Origin: Pyropia yezoensis
Lineage: Eukaryota > Rhodophyta > Bangiophyceae > Bangiales > Bangiaceae
DNA length: 64,000 bases
Direction of reading: 5' to 3'
Assembly: GCA_009829735.1 (NCBI GenBank)
Contig: CM020618.1
Coordinates: forward strand, 16,291,346-16,355,345
Made by a program: the position numbers and the translations under genes. Below the pieces are notes generated by a model. That model made no database searches, was not told where the DNA came from, and saw nothing but the letters and a program-made list of their open reading frames with translations. Of the stretch, positions 1 through 9,826 are shown piece after piece. Position 1 is the first letter of the stretch; each line of letters begins with the position of its first letter.

Positions 1-1378
1 CCGAAAGCCGACTCTTGCGCGCCCCCTCAGGAGCCCATCAAAGGGGGTGAGCCGCGCCACGTAGTTTTCCAGCTCAAAAAACGGATGCCAAAGATGAAGA
101 AGTGCTGAAGGGCTGACTGATTCGATTGTGACCAATGAGGTGTTGCATTCAAAGGGCCGGGGCCAACCAGGCACCGCCATGGTCTCGAAAACCCAGAAGA
201 GCAGTTTGCCTTGACGTTAACTCGGCATGGGGGGAGCCCTCCCGTGCCTGCGTGCAGATCCTGCCATGGGCACAGCCTTGCCCTAGTGGTGGAAATTGTT
301 CGCTGGTATGCTACGGCGGAAGAGATGTGGGTGTACTCTTAGAGATACTGAAAGAACGAAAGCCAGCCCGCGAATGCCGTTTGACGGTCGCCACTTCCCC
401 AGCGGCATTGCCGAGTCGTGGCGAGGGCGAGCGAGGCTGCCCTCACTGCCACCCCCGCCGCCGCCCTCCTAAGAGATGAAAACGGGGCGGGGCCGCTGCC
501 TGCGGGGGCGGTTGGGACAGTAGGGAGTACGTGCTGGGCTGGCCCGACGCCTGCGGCGGGCAACAGAGGCGGCGGAGACCACTGCCCTGCCGCATATCAG
601 GTGGGGAGGCGGGGTTCTTCGCTGTGTTTTTGCTGAAGCGTGTGCACAAAGGGCGTTAGCGCGACAACAAGCGTGGCCGCTTCATAAGGAGCTTCGCTCA
701 TACAGTAATGATGGGCGAAAACTCTTGGACGATTGATGTCCGGTACGTGGCACACCATTCTTCACTGCCAATGGCGTCGAAGTAATTACTCTGCCTTTGT
801 GCTGTAGGAGGCTTTGAAATTTGAATCAATGTAAAGGGGACCCCACCGCCACGCTCCGTCAAGGACGGTCGGCATCCGATGCGTGGCAGCCCCGAGAGGG
901 GCGGTGCGTTTCGGCCCGAACCGACGCGGGTCGTGCCGTGACGCCTTCCCGCGCCACCCACGCTCGCTGTGACCTGCGCCACCCCACGCTCGCTGTGCCC
1001 TGCGCCATCCCCCCTGCGTCGGCGTGTGCGTGCACGGCCGCGCCTTGCGGTCCCGACCGCCACGCGCCGCCTCATCGACCAGGCGGCCCCCCCCCTAACG
1101 TCGGCCGCCGCCGTTTCCCCTCCAAGTGGCGCCACCGATACCCCCTATCCCCTCTTGCTGCCACCGCCCGTCCTTCTCCTCCCCCCGTCCTCCGTGCTTG
1201 GCTGCTTCGCCCTCCCCCGCCCCCCCGCCGCCCCCCCCCCCTTCTCTCCGTCCCCCCGTTCCCTGCCTTTCCCATTCCGCTTGCTGCCGTCCATCTCGCC
1301 CTTTTCACCGCTTTCCGCTCCCCCTCCCCACCCTACCTCCCTTTCTCCCTACCCGCCCCCCGCCGGGGCGCCCACACC
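1..1378. other. Upstream region without a supported gene
   Basis: Only short overlapping open frames are present, and none has a recognisable domain. From about 1085 to 1378 the plus strand becomes strongly C/T-rich, the same kind of leader that precedes the starts at 8324 and 41602. It is probably the promoter and 5' leader of the following gene. Confidence 0.5.
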
Positions 1379-3628
1379 ATGCCGGGCCGACGTCGCAAGA
1401 CGGGGGCGCAGAAAAAGGCGGCAGCGGCGGCGGTGGCGGCCGAGGCCGAGGCGGAAGCGGACGTGACCGCCCCTGGCGGGGTGGCCGCGGCGCAAGGGGC
1501 GGGCGCCGCTGCCGCCGCCGCCGGCAACACCCCCTTCCTGCCCGCCTCCCCGTCGCTGCCGGTGCCCGTGGCCGGTGGGGGCGCCGTAGCAAGCGACGCG
1601 GACGACAGTGGCGGTGACGGTGGAGGTGGCGGTGGCGGTGGAGGCGGCAGCGGCAGCGGCTACGGCGATGGCGGTGGCGACGGCGACGGTGGGGGTGGTG
1701 GGTCTGACAGTGATGGCGCTGCCGTGGCTGCCACCGGCGGCGGCGGCGGCGACCTGGCCGGGGGCGCGGCCGACGCAGCGACGCCGCCGCCCGCTGCTGC
1801 CGTCGCGGTGGCAGACGACGGGATGGCGGCGGGTGGCGGGGCGGCCACCCCCCCTCGCCCCTCCCCTCCCCCACCCGCTGGCAACGGTGGCGGCAGCGGC
1901 CGCGGGCGGTCCGCGTCCCCCGGGGTGGGCCTCGCTTCGCTCGTCCACACCCCCGGCGCTGTGGGCGGCCGGGCGCCGCCGCCTGCGTCCGCATCCCCCC
2001 GGTGGGATGATGCCGCGGCGGCGCCCCCGTTCGCATCCCCGTCGCCGCGGCCACTGTCGTCGGACGGGCCAGCGGCGGCGGGCGGCGCGCCGTCGGCTGA
2101 TGCGGCCGCCGGTGCTGGTAGCGCCGGCAGTGGCGCGCGTGCCGTCGCGGCGGTCGTGCAGCAGCTGGAGGAGGTGATCCGGTCGACGCCGCCGGCGGTG
2201 GCGGCGACGCCGCCGTGGAGCCGCCGCCGGTCGCAGGGGGCGACCCCTGGTGCGGGAGGGGCAGTGCGGGGGGGGGGTGGTGGCAGCAGCGGCGGCGGCG
2301 GCAGTGACGGCAACGGCAGGGACGCTGCGGCGGTCCCGCCGCCGCCTGTGCCCGCTTCCGCCGCCACCGCCGCCGCTGGCGACGGTGCCGTCGGCGACGC
2401 CGACGACGCAGCGGCCGCCGCTGCCGGCGGCGGCGCCTCCCCCCCCCCGACCGGTGGGGTGGGGTCCTCTCCCCCCCCCCGGGACGGGGCGGGGGCCCCC
2501 CCCCCCCCCGTGGCCCCCGCGGCGGGCACCCCCCCCCCCTCCCCCCACTCGGCGGCGGCGCTCGCCGCCCTCCGCGTGGAGGCAGACACGCTGCGGTCGC
2601 TGGTCGCGACGCGCGACGCGGAGGTGGCGGCCCTGGCGGCCGCCCTCAAGGCCTCCCGCGTGCGGCTGTCGCGGCAGCTGCGGGCGGCGCGGGAGGCGGC
2701 CGCCGACGCGGCGGCGCGGGCGGCCGCCGACGCGGCGGCGCGGGCGACGGCGGAGCGGCGGCTGCGGGCGAGCGTGGAGCTCTTCCGCGTCCACGCCATG
2801 GCTCCGTACGTGGCGTCGGTGCCCCTGCCGCCGGGGGGGGGGGACGACGACAGCGGCGACAACAGTGGCGGTGGCGGCGGCGGCGACAACAGTGGCGGTG
2901 GCGGCGGCGGCGACGACGGGGGGGCGGGGGGGGGCACCCCCGCCGACCCGCCGGTGGCCCCGCAGGCCGACGGTGCGCCGGCCGGGCGGGTGGCCCGCTC
3001 CGTGTCGGGCAGCGTGACGGCCGTGCCGTCGGCGCCCGCGTCGCCGGCGAGCAGCTGGGCAGCGCCTTCCACGCACAGCGCCATGTCCCTGGGCGCCGCC
3101 GTCGGCGGCGCGCATCCCCCCCCCCCCCCCCGGGGGCCTCCCTGGGCGCGGCGCCGTCCCCCCCCCCCCGCTCCCCCCCCCTCCCTCTTCCGCTGGGGCG
3201 GCGGCCGCCGCCGCCGCCGCCGCCACCCCCCCCGCCCCGCCTCTCCCGCGGCGGTTGCCGCGCGACGGGCGGCGCTCCGCCGCGCCTTTGTCGACGCCAT
3301 CCACGGGCGGGGCCCCGCTGGGCTGGTCACCCGCCGCCCCGGCGGGGGGCCCCGTGGGCCGTGGCACGACTTTTTCGCGCCCCGCGAGCGGGGGTCGGCG
3401 GGCGTCTGCTCGGGTCGCGAGTGGGTGACGGCGCTCCGGCGGCTGGAGGGGGGGGGGGTCGCCGCAGACGTGGAGGCGCTGCGCCTCGAGGTGGTCGCCG
3501 GCTGGGGCGCCGCCCCGCCGCTGCCGCCGGGGGAGGCGGTGGTGGTGCCGCCGGGGGGGGAGGGGGGGGGGGACGTCACGTGGGCCCAGTTTGTGCGCTA
3601 CTTCCAGGCGAGCAAGAACGCCGTGTGA
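1379..3628 (+). CDS. Ala/Gly/Pro-rich protein with coiled coil and EF-hand-like C terminus
   Basis: A 749-residue protein. I chose the ATG at 1379 (MPGRRRKTGAQKK) over the upstream in-frame ATG at 821 because a C/T-rich leader precedes it and the upstream translation is GC noise. The order is a basic N terminus, a long Ala/Gly/Pro/Asp low-complexity part with Gly-rich tracts, an Ala/Arg/Glu segment (about residues 395-485) that should form a helix or coiled coil, another Gly/Asp and Pro-rich linker, and a compact C-terminal region (about 625-749) that is no longer low-complexity. That last part has the helix pattern of a degenerate EF-hand pair, ending VTWAQFVRYFQASKNAV, without a clear set of calcium ligands. 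No homologue is recognised and the function is unknown. Long minus-strand open frames over the same bases are shadows of codon bias. Confidence 0.6.
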   Translation: MPGRRRKTGAQKKAAAAAVAAEAEAEADVTAPGGVAAAQGAGAAAAAAGNTPFLPASPSLPVPVAGGGAVASDADDSGGDGGGGGGGGGGSGSGYGDGGGDGDGGGGGSDSDGAAVAATGGGGGDLAGGAADAATPPPAAAVAVADDGMAAGGGAATPPRPSPPPPAGNGGGSGRGRSASPGVGLASLVHTPGAVGGRAPPPASASPRWDDAAAAPPFASPSPRPLSSDGPAAAGGAPSADAAAGAGSAGSGARAVAAVVQQLEEVIRSTPPAVAATPPWSRRRSQGATPGAGGAVRGGGGGSSGGGGSDGNGRDAAAVPPPPVPASAATAAAGDGAVGDADDAAAAAAGGGASPPPTGGVGSSPPPRDGAGAPPPPVAPAAGTPPPSPHSAAALAALRVEADTLRSLVATRDAEVAALAAALKASRVRLSRQLRAAREAAADAAARAAADAAARATAERRLRASVELFRVHAMAPYVASVPLPPGGGDDDSGDNSGGGGGGDNSGGGGGGDDGGAGGGTPADPPVAPQADGAPAGRVARSVSGSVTAVPSAPASPASSWAAPSTHSAMSLGAAVGGAHPPPPPRGPPWARRRPPPPAPPPSLFRWGGGRRRRRRHPPRPASPAAVAARRAALRRAFVDAIHGRGPAGLVTRRPGGGPRGPWHDFFAPRERGSAGVCSGREWVTALRRLEGGGVAADVEALRLEVVAGWGAAPPLPPGEAVVVPPGGEGGGDVTWAQFVRYFQASKNAV

Positions 3629-4147
3629 GGCGGGGGGGGGGGGGGGGGGAGGAGTGCGGAGAGGGGCTGGCAACCGGGGACATGGTCCCACCTTGACGAT
3701 TTTTTTCCCCCTCTTCTGTGTGTCCACCGGCTTGTGTTGGCCTGTCGAGCTGTGAAGGACGCTGCGTCCTTCTGCCTCTCTTTGACAGTGTTTTGTGCCT
3801 TGTCTGCGCTTCGTGTGCTCCGCCTGCCCGTGGCGGGGTATGACGGTGGCCGATAGCGGCCGCCCGCGGCAGCCAGCGGCGCTTTCGTCCCATCCCCCCC
3901 CTCCCCCCCGCGCCCCTCAACAGGGCTGCCGCCGCCCCCCGCGGCGCAGCCGCGCCCGGCCGGTGCGCGCGGCGCCGCGTGGCCCTACACCAGCTGTGGT
4001 GTGAAACGTCGCGGTCGCGTTGGGGTCGTCTGGGCGTGCCCGTCAGGACACAAGCACCGGGCGGCGTGGAAGCGGGACGAGCCGCCGCCGCGACCACCCC
4101 CGCTCCACCACCACGCTCGCCGACGCGGCCACGCAGGGTCAGCCGCA
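3629..4147. other. Intergenic, no gene seen
   Basis: Starts with a G-rich run just after the preceding stop, then GC-rich sequence with only short overlapping frames. It probably holds the 3' end of the preceding gene. No repeat structure was noted. Confidence 0.4.
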
Positions 4148-4823
4148 CTACCGGCGGCCGCTGCTGCGCCGGAGGCCCGACTGCCCCGCCCGCCGGCTGG
4201 CGCTGCCGCGGCCGCACCGTCCGCGTGCTGTGCCCCCGGTCGGCCGACGCCGACACGGAGGCGGCGCCCGCCATGCGCGGGTCCCGCCGTGGCAGGGGCT
4301 ACCCCGACCAGAGCGCGACGGTCTTGTCATACGTAGCCGAGGCCCCCGTCCCAGACAGACATGGCCCACGTCCACACCGCCGCCGTCTCCGCCGCGGTCT
4401 TGAGCGACCGCCACGTCCATGCGCGCCGCGTCGTGTCGGCCCCCTCCACGCGCCGGCTGTTGGAGGCGTGGCCGCCAGTGACGGTGGCGGAAGGGGAAGC
4501 ACCCACGGGGACGCCCAAGCCCCGCTGGCCCTCCCTGCTGTGCTCCACCTCCTGGTGCACGGAGACTATCGACGGCGATGGCTTGGGGGCAGGCGGAGTC
4601 AGGCACCACCTCAGCCGGATCGTCAGCAGTGCCCTCAATGCGCAACCGGTCCACAAAGTAGCCGAGGACAGCTCCGCTGACGACCCTGGCCTCCAGCTGC
4701 CCATCCACGGACATGGTGAGAGTGAGGATGGCGGGTGAGACTGCCAGACGTGCGATCAAAGGTCAGGCCGACCGACAGCTCCACCGTTTGGCCCACCTGC
4801 GTCCCATCAGGTAGGATCGGCAA
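4148..4823 (-). pseudogene. Possible degraded minus-strand gene with a WD-repeat-like piece
   Basis: Three minus-strand frames carry protein-like stretches among GC noise: LPDGTQVGQTVELSVGLTFD near 4750-4815, MSVDGQLEARVVSGAVLGYF near 4650-4715, and ASATYDKTVALWSG near 4300-4350. The last resembles the end of a WD40 repeat (SASYDKTVKLW in typical members). The pieces are in different frames with no clear splice sites, so this could be a decayed host gene, an intron-containing gene I cannot resolve, or chance. The call rests on short motifs only. Confidence 0.2.
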
Positions 4824-5727
4824 CCACTCTGTGTAGGGCGGCGGGGGGACTCTGGCTTTGCGTCCCCCCCGCGGCGGCGGCGGCCACGGCGAGGGTGGGG
4901 GCGGCTGCTGCGGCTGCTGCGGTGGAGCTCACAGGAGGGGGAAAGGGAAAGGGGAGCGTGCTGCCGCCGCCGTTGCAGGAGAAATGTACGACGGCGGTCA
5001 GACAGCTACGGTGGCCGGGGCTGGCTGCCTGCCAGGCCCATCTGCTTGGACGAGAAAAAGACAAATAGGGAGGCCCTCGTTTTGCGTCGCTTAGGGGGGC
5101 GGTAAAGCCTGGTGGTCACGGGCTTGCAAGAGCTGAGAGGGGCCGCACCCCCCCCCTGACCTGGGGCTTCCAATGCTGCGGGCACCGCGCGGCGCAGCCG
5201 TCCCGGGCAGCAGCCTCGACTGGGGCGACCCGCTGTCTCCCCCCTGATGACGCTGCCGACGTACAAGCGGGCACGCGGCGGGACGCCCCCGTAGCTGGGT
5301 GTCGGCGGTGGGCTGAAGACGTGAGCGTCCTGGTTGTGAGTTATGTCCCTGTACATATGTATGCAAGACGGAGGGAGGTATTCAAGCATGAGCATCGCCG
5401 ACCTGGCTCAATGGATGGGCGCACGTTTTGTATTCTCACACTGGTCGGCGGCTGCAGGGTGCTCGGCGTGCGATGTTTTTGTTTGTCGCACGTATCGACG
5501 GGCTCTTTCTTTTTTTTTGCGCTCCCCATAGGTACTGGTTTTGGGCCACGTCGCCCATAGCTGCGCGCCGCCTCTGGCCGCCGTCCGCACCGCTGCCAGT
5601 AACAAATCCCGCATGGAGAGGACGTTTGCCGCTGTGGGCGGGCGCGGTTTGCTACCCCCGCCATGAGCACAACGCCATGCTTCCTTGGGGGGGGTGGGTC
5701 CCACACCTTGTCGAGGCTCGATTCCCC
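4824..5727. other. No supported gene
   Basis: Mixed GC-rich sequence with short frames on both strands and no recognisable domain or repeat. Confidence 0.35.
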
Positions 5728-5729
5728 TA

Positions 5730-5776
5730 CAGTCATTATTCGGTTATATGCGGCTCGATTATATGACAGGGTCACA
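5730..5776 (+). repeat. Orphan pogo-type transposon end
   Basis: CAGTCATTATTCGGTTATAT follows a TA dinucleotide. The first 13 bases are identical to the terminus at 52880 and, in reverse complement, to the terminus ending at 39005. No matching opposite end was found nearby. It lies directly left of the MITE at 5779. Confidence 0.45.
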
Positions 5777-5778
5777 TA

Positions 5779-6007
5779 CAGTGCGACCCCTCACTTGCCC
5801 TGGGGTAGACCAAGGAGGTGGCCCCCCTTCCAGTGTCCGACAGTTGTCCTGAGATGTTCAGATTTCAGCGATCTGGACGGTATGAGCCAATCAGCGCCCG
5901 TCAATCGCCCGAATATGAGCCGCCCGGCCGGGCCACTTCACGCGTACCCCCCCCTCAGTTGTGCCGATCGGCACAACTGCGGGGCGGCCAAGTGAGGGGT
6001 CGCACTG
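5779..6007. mobile_element. 229-bp MITE, Tc1/mariner-pogo type, with TA duplication
   Basis: The ends are perfect 19-bp inverted repeats, CAGTGCGACCCCTCACTTG at 5779-5797 and its reverse complement at 5989-6007, each flanked by TA (5777-5778 and 6008-6009). A TA target duplication and a CAGT start are typical of pogo/Tigger elements, two transposases of which occur elsewhere in this window, though with different end sequences. The interior has no coding capacity but holds a 24-bp perfect palindrome at 5956-5979 centred on GCCGATCGGC. Confidence 0.75.
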
Positions 6008-6009
6008 TA

Positions 6010-7339
6010 ATCAAGCTTCCTCGCCCGAGGGTGATTCCTGTTTTCCAGAGAGTTGCTCCATAATTTTATGCGTTGCGCAGGGCTGACCGTGGGTGCGCCT
6101 CACCGATTCGGCTCATCCCTCTCGCTGACGCCGCCGCCGACCAACACCATCCGGTCTCGCGACCGCGAGTAGAACGACACTAGACTGTCAAACTTGGCCT
6201 AAAAAACCTCCATGGAGGTCCTTGTGATATTGCCCAGTTCCGATTTCCAAGTCTTTGTCAGAGGTCCCACTATCGTGGCAATCTGTAATGACTAAAATAT
6301 ACGACTCGGTGTTGAAGTGATGGGGAGGACATTTGAAGAACTGTTCGACTGGCATGGAGAAAGGTCCTTGTGGGAGTATTCCCAAATGGCAAAGAGCACC
6401 ATGGTGCCGCGTGCCCATGATGGATATGCATGGTGCTCTTTTCAGAGCACAGCTAACCACGTCCATCCCAACGCCCCAAATATTCGTTCTAGGATGCCAC
6501 GTATGGCACGTGGCGGCCTGTGAGTGGAGTGCACATTTACAAACCTGGTGCCCCAACCGATTCGGATGGACTTGTGTAGAACGGCGTCAACGGGCGGTAT
6601 ACGATTGGGCATCGACACACATAGCGACGTTCCACTGTTTTCCATTTTTTTAAAAATGTAAAACTTGGCTGCCTGGCGTGTTGCGCGTATCGAGTGCACG
6701 CTGTCAATCGACCGGCTTTCGAAGCGCAATCGTCGCTCGGTGCATGGCTGTATGGCGTGACACGTCGGTCATCACGCGCGATCCTAGCCGGTCATGGGCG
6801 ATCATGGGCGATCGAGAAGCGGTCGTCGCTGGTCAATTTTCATAAAACGGAGCCCTCGGCGTGCCACGACGCAGCCGTGGCGGGCCACGTCCCCATGTTG
6901 GCGTGCGTGTGAATCCCAACCTCAGCGATGGCAGCCCGCCGAGGCCTGCCATTGGTTGCGCGTGGCCGAGCGTGGTCCTCCACGCCCCCCCAGTCCCTGG
7001 GAGATATTTCGTGATCGTTTCCAGCAGGCGTTGAAGCGTGCGTGTGTGGCGCACAGGCTCGTCTCCTGAGCGGCTGCCGGTCAGTGGCGACCACAGCGCC
7101 GCGCTGTCAACGCACCCGCACGCCTCCCGTCGGCGCCTGGACGCTTTCCCGGGAGCGTCTGGCGCCGCTGGGTCGTCCACCTGAGGGGGGGGGGGGGGGG
7201 GGCGAAGGGGAGGGGGGGCTGGCTCCCGCGACATCGGCCCCATGTCGGCCTACAGCGCCTGGGCGGGGTGTGTCGCGCCCCCCGCGCCACAAAAACCGCC
7301 GTCCGCGGCCAGCGGGAGGGTGGCCAGGTTCGAGGGGAG
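6010..7339. other. No supported gene; locally lower GC
   Basis: From about 6190 to 6660 GC content drops below the surroundings and small palindromes occur (for example around CCTCCATGGAGG near 6208). Open frames on both strands are short and unrecognised. A run of 18 G lies at 7185-7202. Confidence 0.35.
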
Positions 7340-8110
7340 TCGTTGCTGAGCGCGGGCGCGCAGAAGACTCGTTTGGCGGCCGCCCCCTTTCGTGCGTGGT
7401 GGTGGGGGGGGTTTGGGCGATCCGCCCGCCTGATTGGCAGAACCAGGGGGCGCCGGATTGGCGGGTTGGCGGAGGGGCGGCCGGGGAGGTTGCTCCTGGC
7501 GGGGTGTGTGAGTGCTGGATGGTGGACCGCGCTGTGCCCTCCCCCCCCTGAAGTGTGCAGGAGGCGTGGGGAGCACCCTCCCCCGCCCAGCGCTTGGTTC
7601 AAGAGGGGGGAGGACATTAGGCGGGACGAGGGGGCGCCGGACTGGCGGGAGGGCACCGAATTGCCGGGGGGGCGGGGGGGGTGCGCGGGAGGGCACTCCA
7701 GGGGGGGGGGGTGCGTAGGTTAGATTGTGTGTCGCGCTGTGCCCCCCCCCCGTGAACAGGGCAGGTGACGTGGGGGGCGGCTCCCCCCCCGCCCAACGCT
7801 TGATTGTGAGGGGGGGGACACCCCGCGGGACGATGGGGCGGCCGATTGGCGGGGGGGCGGGGGGGGTGGCGCGAGAGAGCGCGTCTGGGGGGGGGGGTGC
7901 GTGGGTTGCAACGTGGATCGCCCGGTGCCCCCCCCCCCTGAAAAGTGCAGGAGGGGTGGGGGGTGCCCCCCCACCCACCCTGACCTGAGAGGGGGGCCAC
8001 CCCACTGGATCGCGTTCTGAGGGGGGGGGGGGGGGGGGTGGCGTTTGCACCAGGCGCCCCCCCCCCCGTGCAACACGGTCAGAGGGGGGGGGGTGCCGTC
8101 CCCCGATTTG
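7340..8110. repeat. Degenerate ~140-205-bp tandem repeat rich in G and C runs
   Basis: Units starting near 7503, 7709 and 7899, plus a partial one near 8039, repeat the same order: GTGCGT/GTGTGT start, CGCGCTGTGCCC, a C run, TGAA or GAAC..GTGCAGG, a second C run, a TTGA/TTGG element, a G run, and CACCCCxCxGGA. Divergence is substantial, mostly in run lengths. Long Pro-rich or Gly-rich frames here are artefacts of the runs. It immediately precedes the leader of the gene at 8324 and could contain its promoter. Confidence 0.5.
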
Positions 8111-8323
8111 AGTGGGGGGGTGGCACGCCGTCCTGCGCGGGAAGCCCGACCCGTTCCCTTTCGCCGTGGTCACCGTCCCCTTCCCGCCCGCGCCAACCTG
8201 CCCGCGCGCTCACTTCTTTCCCGCGTGCGGCCCCTGCCTGGCTTCGCCGGGTGCGGGGCTCGCTGCCCTCTCCCGCGCGCCGTCACTCACGCACACCACC
8301 ACCACCTACCCTTCCCGCCCGCC

Positions 8324-8815
8324 ATGAGCCACCGTTACGACGACGGCGGCCGGTACGCCGCGAGCGGCAAGCGGCCGCTGCGAGACCCCCGCGGCCCCTA
8401 CGCGGATGAGTGGGGCCGTTGGGGTGGTCCCCCGCCCCCGCCCCCCCCGGTTGCTCCTGCCATTGCCACATGGGCTATGTGTGCCCCTGCCAGACGCCGG
8501 TGCGCCCGCTGTGGCCTTCTTCAGGGGCGGGACCTGCCGATCCCCGCCGCTCACCACCACCTCATCGTCGCAGCCCTCCTCCCTACCCCGCATCTTCGTG
8601 GGCGCCGGCGCGCCACCCTCTCTGGGAGCTGGACCGCGGTCGGGGAGGCTTCCATCGCCCCCCCCCGCCCCCCCCGCAACGCTACTACGAGGACGCTGAC
8701 GACGAGAACGGTTGGCCGCCCCCGCCCCCCCCTCCCAACGACGAGTACCTGCCGCCGCCGCAGCGGCAGCGCACCCGCGACGGCTGGTCGCCGACCTACC
8801 GACCTGCAGGGGGGC
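8324..8815 (+). CDS. Pro/Arg/Tyr-rich host gene, 5' part (split by element A)
   Basis: The gene starts at ATG 8324 (MSHRYDDGGRYAASG) after a C/T-rich leader. The reading frame changes inside the ORF. A 74-bp intron at 8450-8523 (GTTGCT...CTTCTTCAG, phase 0) resolves this: exon 1 is 8324-8449 and exon 2 starts at 8524. Exon 2 encodes Pro runs broken by acidic and aromatic blocks (QRYYEDADDENGW, NDEYLPPPQRQRTRDGW). Exon 2 runs into the left end of element A; the last five bases, GGGGC, are the target duplication. The reading frame continues exactly at 28953. Without the insertion the protein would be about 228 residues. It resembles disordered RNA-binding-type proteins in composition only; no domain is recognised. 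Confidence 0.55.
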
Positions 8816-9176
8816 TGTAGCACAATAGGAATCCGTCGCACGTCCACTCTCAGGGAACACTCACCAAGGGTGATCGGCACCAACGTCACCGGGAGGCCAA
8901 GGTTGCTGTCCTTGGAGCGCAGGCCACGGGACCAAGATGGGAGCCCAAATGGGAGGGGTTTGTTGTTCTACCTTGGCCGGCGGTGGATTCGCCACCGGCC
9001 CCCTCGTTATAAACCCTCGGAGACACTACTAACTACCCTCCACCCCAAGATGCAAGTCCCTCTGGTCATACGTAACTTATAGATACCTTGACCAGTACGG
9101 ACTCCCAAATTGAAAGTAAAGTTAGAAGTAGCCCCCCTACTATTAGGGTCACAATACGGCCAACCATATTGCTACA
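8816..9176 (-). repeat. Element A 3' LTR
   Basis: 361 bp with TGTAGCA...TGCTACA ends. About 99% identical by eye to 28585-28947. Contains a short GC-rich hairpin around GGCCGGCGGTGG and a TTATAAA motif. Confidence 0.88.
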
Positions 9177-9826
9177 TATCCCCCCCTTAGATTCGGCCCG
9201 TCCTCGGGTCGAGTTGCATTCGGGTTTTCGAATGTAAGTGGGTCGCGTGACCGTTTACCAGTCGGGTGGGGCTTTGCGCCCTGTCGCGACAGACACCCCT
9301 TTTCGAGGTTGTCTGAGGGGGGTGCCCCCCTTTGTGTGGTACACACACGATCCGTTTTCCGGACCGTTAGATTCCCGATGCGGGTTTCTGTTCACGACCC
9401 CCCTTTCCGAGGGGTGGTGCAAGCGGATCCGCCACCAGGTGCCTGGTGGTAGGGGGGCCCCTCTCGTGTGGACGATTGAGTGGGGGGCGGGGGCTGCCCG
9501 CGTTGCGTGGGGGCGGTTGGGGGTGACCCCCCCTCGATTACCCCGTGTGGGGTGGGCGTGGCCCCGCCCCAGGTGCCTGGCGGGAGCGCCCTCGTAGCTC
9601 GGCTGGCGCGGGTCGTCCCGCGCTTCCCTATCGCTGGTGCCCAGCTGTGTGGTTATAAGCGCGGGTGCCCGCGCTTCCCTGGCTCGTCCGTGCGAGCGTT
9701 CTCTGTACCGGGTCGAGCCGGCCTCGGCTTTTCTGCACGGGGCGCCCCTGCTATCCCGGTTGCACCATGTAGGACCCCCAGGTACCCGGGGGTGAGGACG
9801 ACCTCCTGCCTGAGGAGGGGGAAGAG

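Noticed and set aside
821-1378. N-terminal extension of the first gene from ATG 821
   Set aside because: The translation is low-quality Pro/Arg/His sequence and covers the C/T-rich leader; ATG 1379 is a better start.
1349-3727. Long minus-strand open frames (up to 792 codons) over the first gene
   Set aside because: Arg/Gly/Pro-only composition mirrors the plus-strand Ala/Gly/Pro codons; they are shadows of GC-rich sequence without domains.
6188-6556. 122-codon minus-strand open frame in the lower-GC patch
   Set aside because: Protein-like in composition but unrecognised, with competing plus-strand frames and no start context.
7250-8173. 307-codon Pro-rich minus-strand open frame
   Set aside because: It arises from repeated G runs in a tandem repeat; no conserved domain and the run lengths set the frame.
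8816-9176. Solo LTR
   Set aside because: The matching LTR at 28585-28947 and the shared GGGGC flanks show it is the 3' LTR of element A, separated by the nested element.
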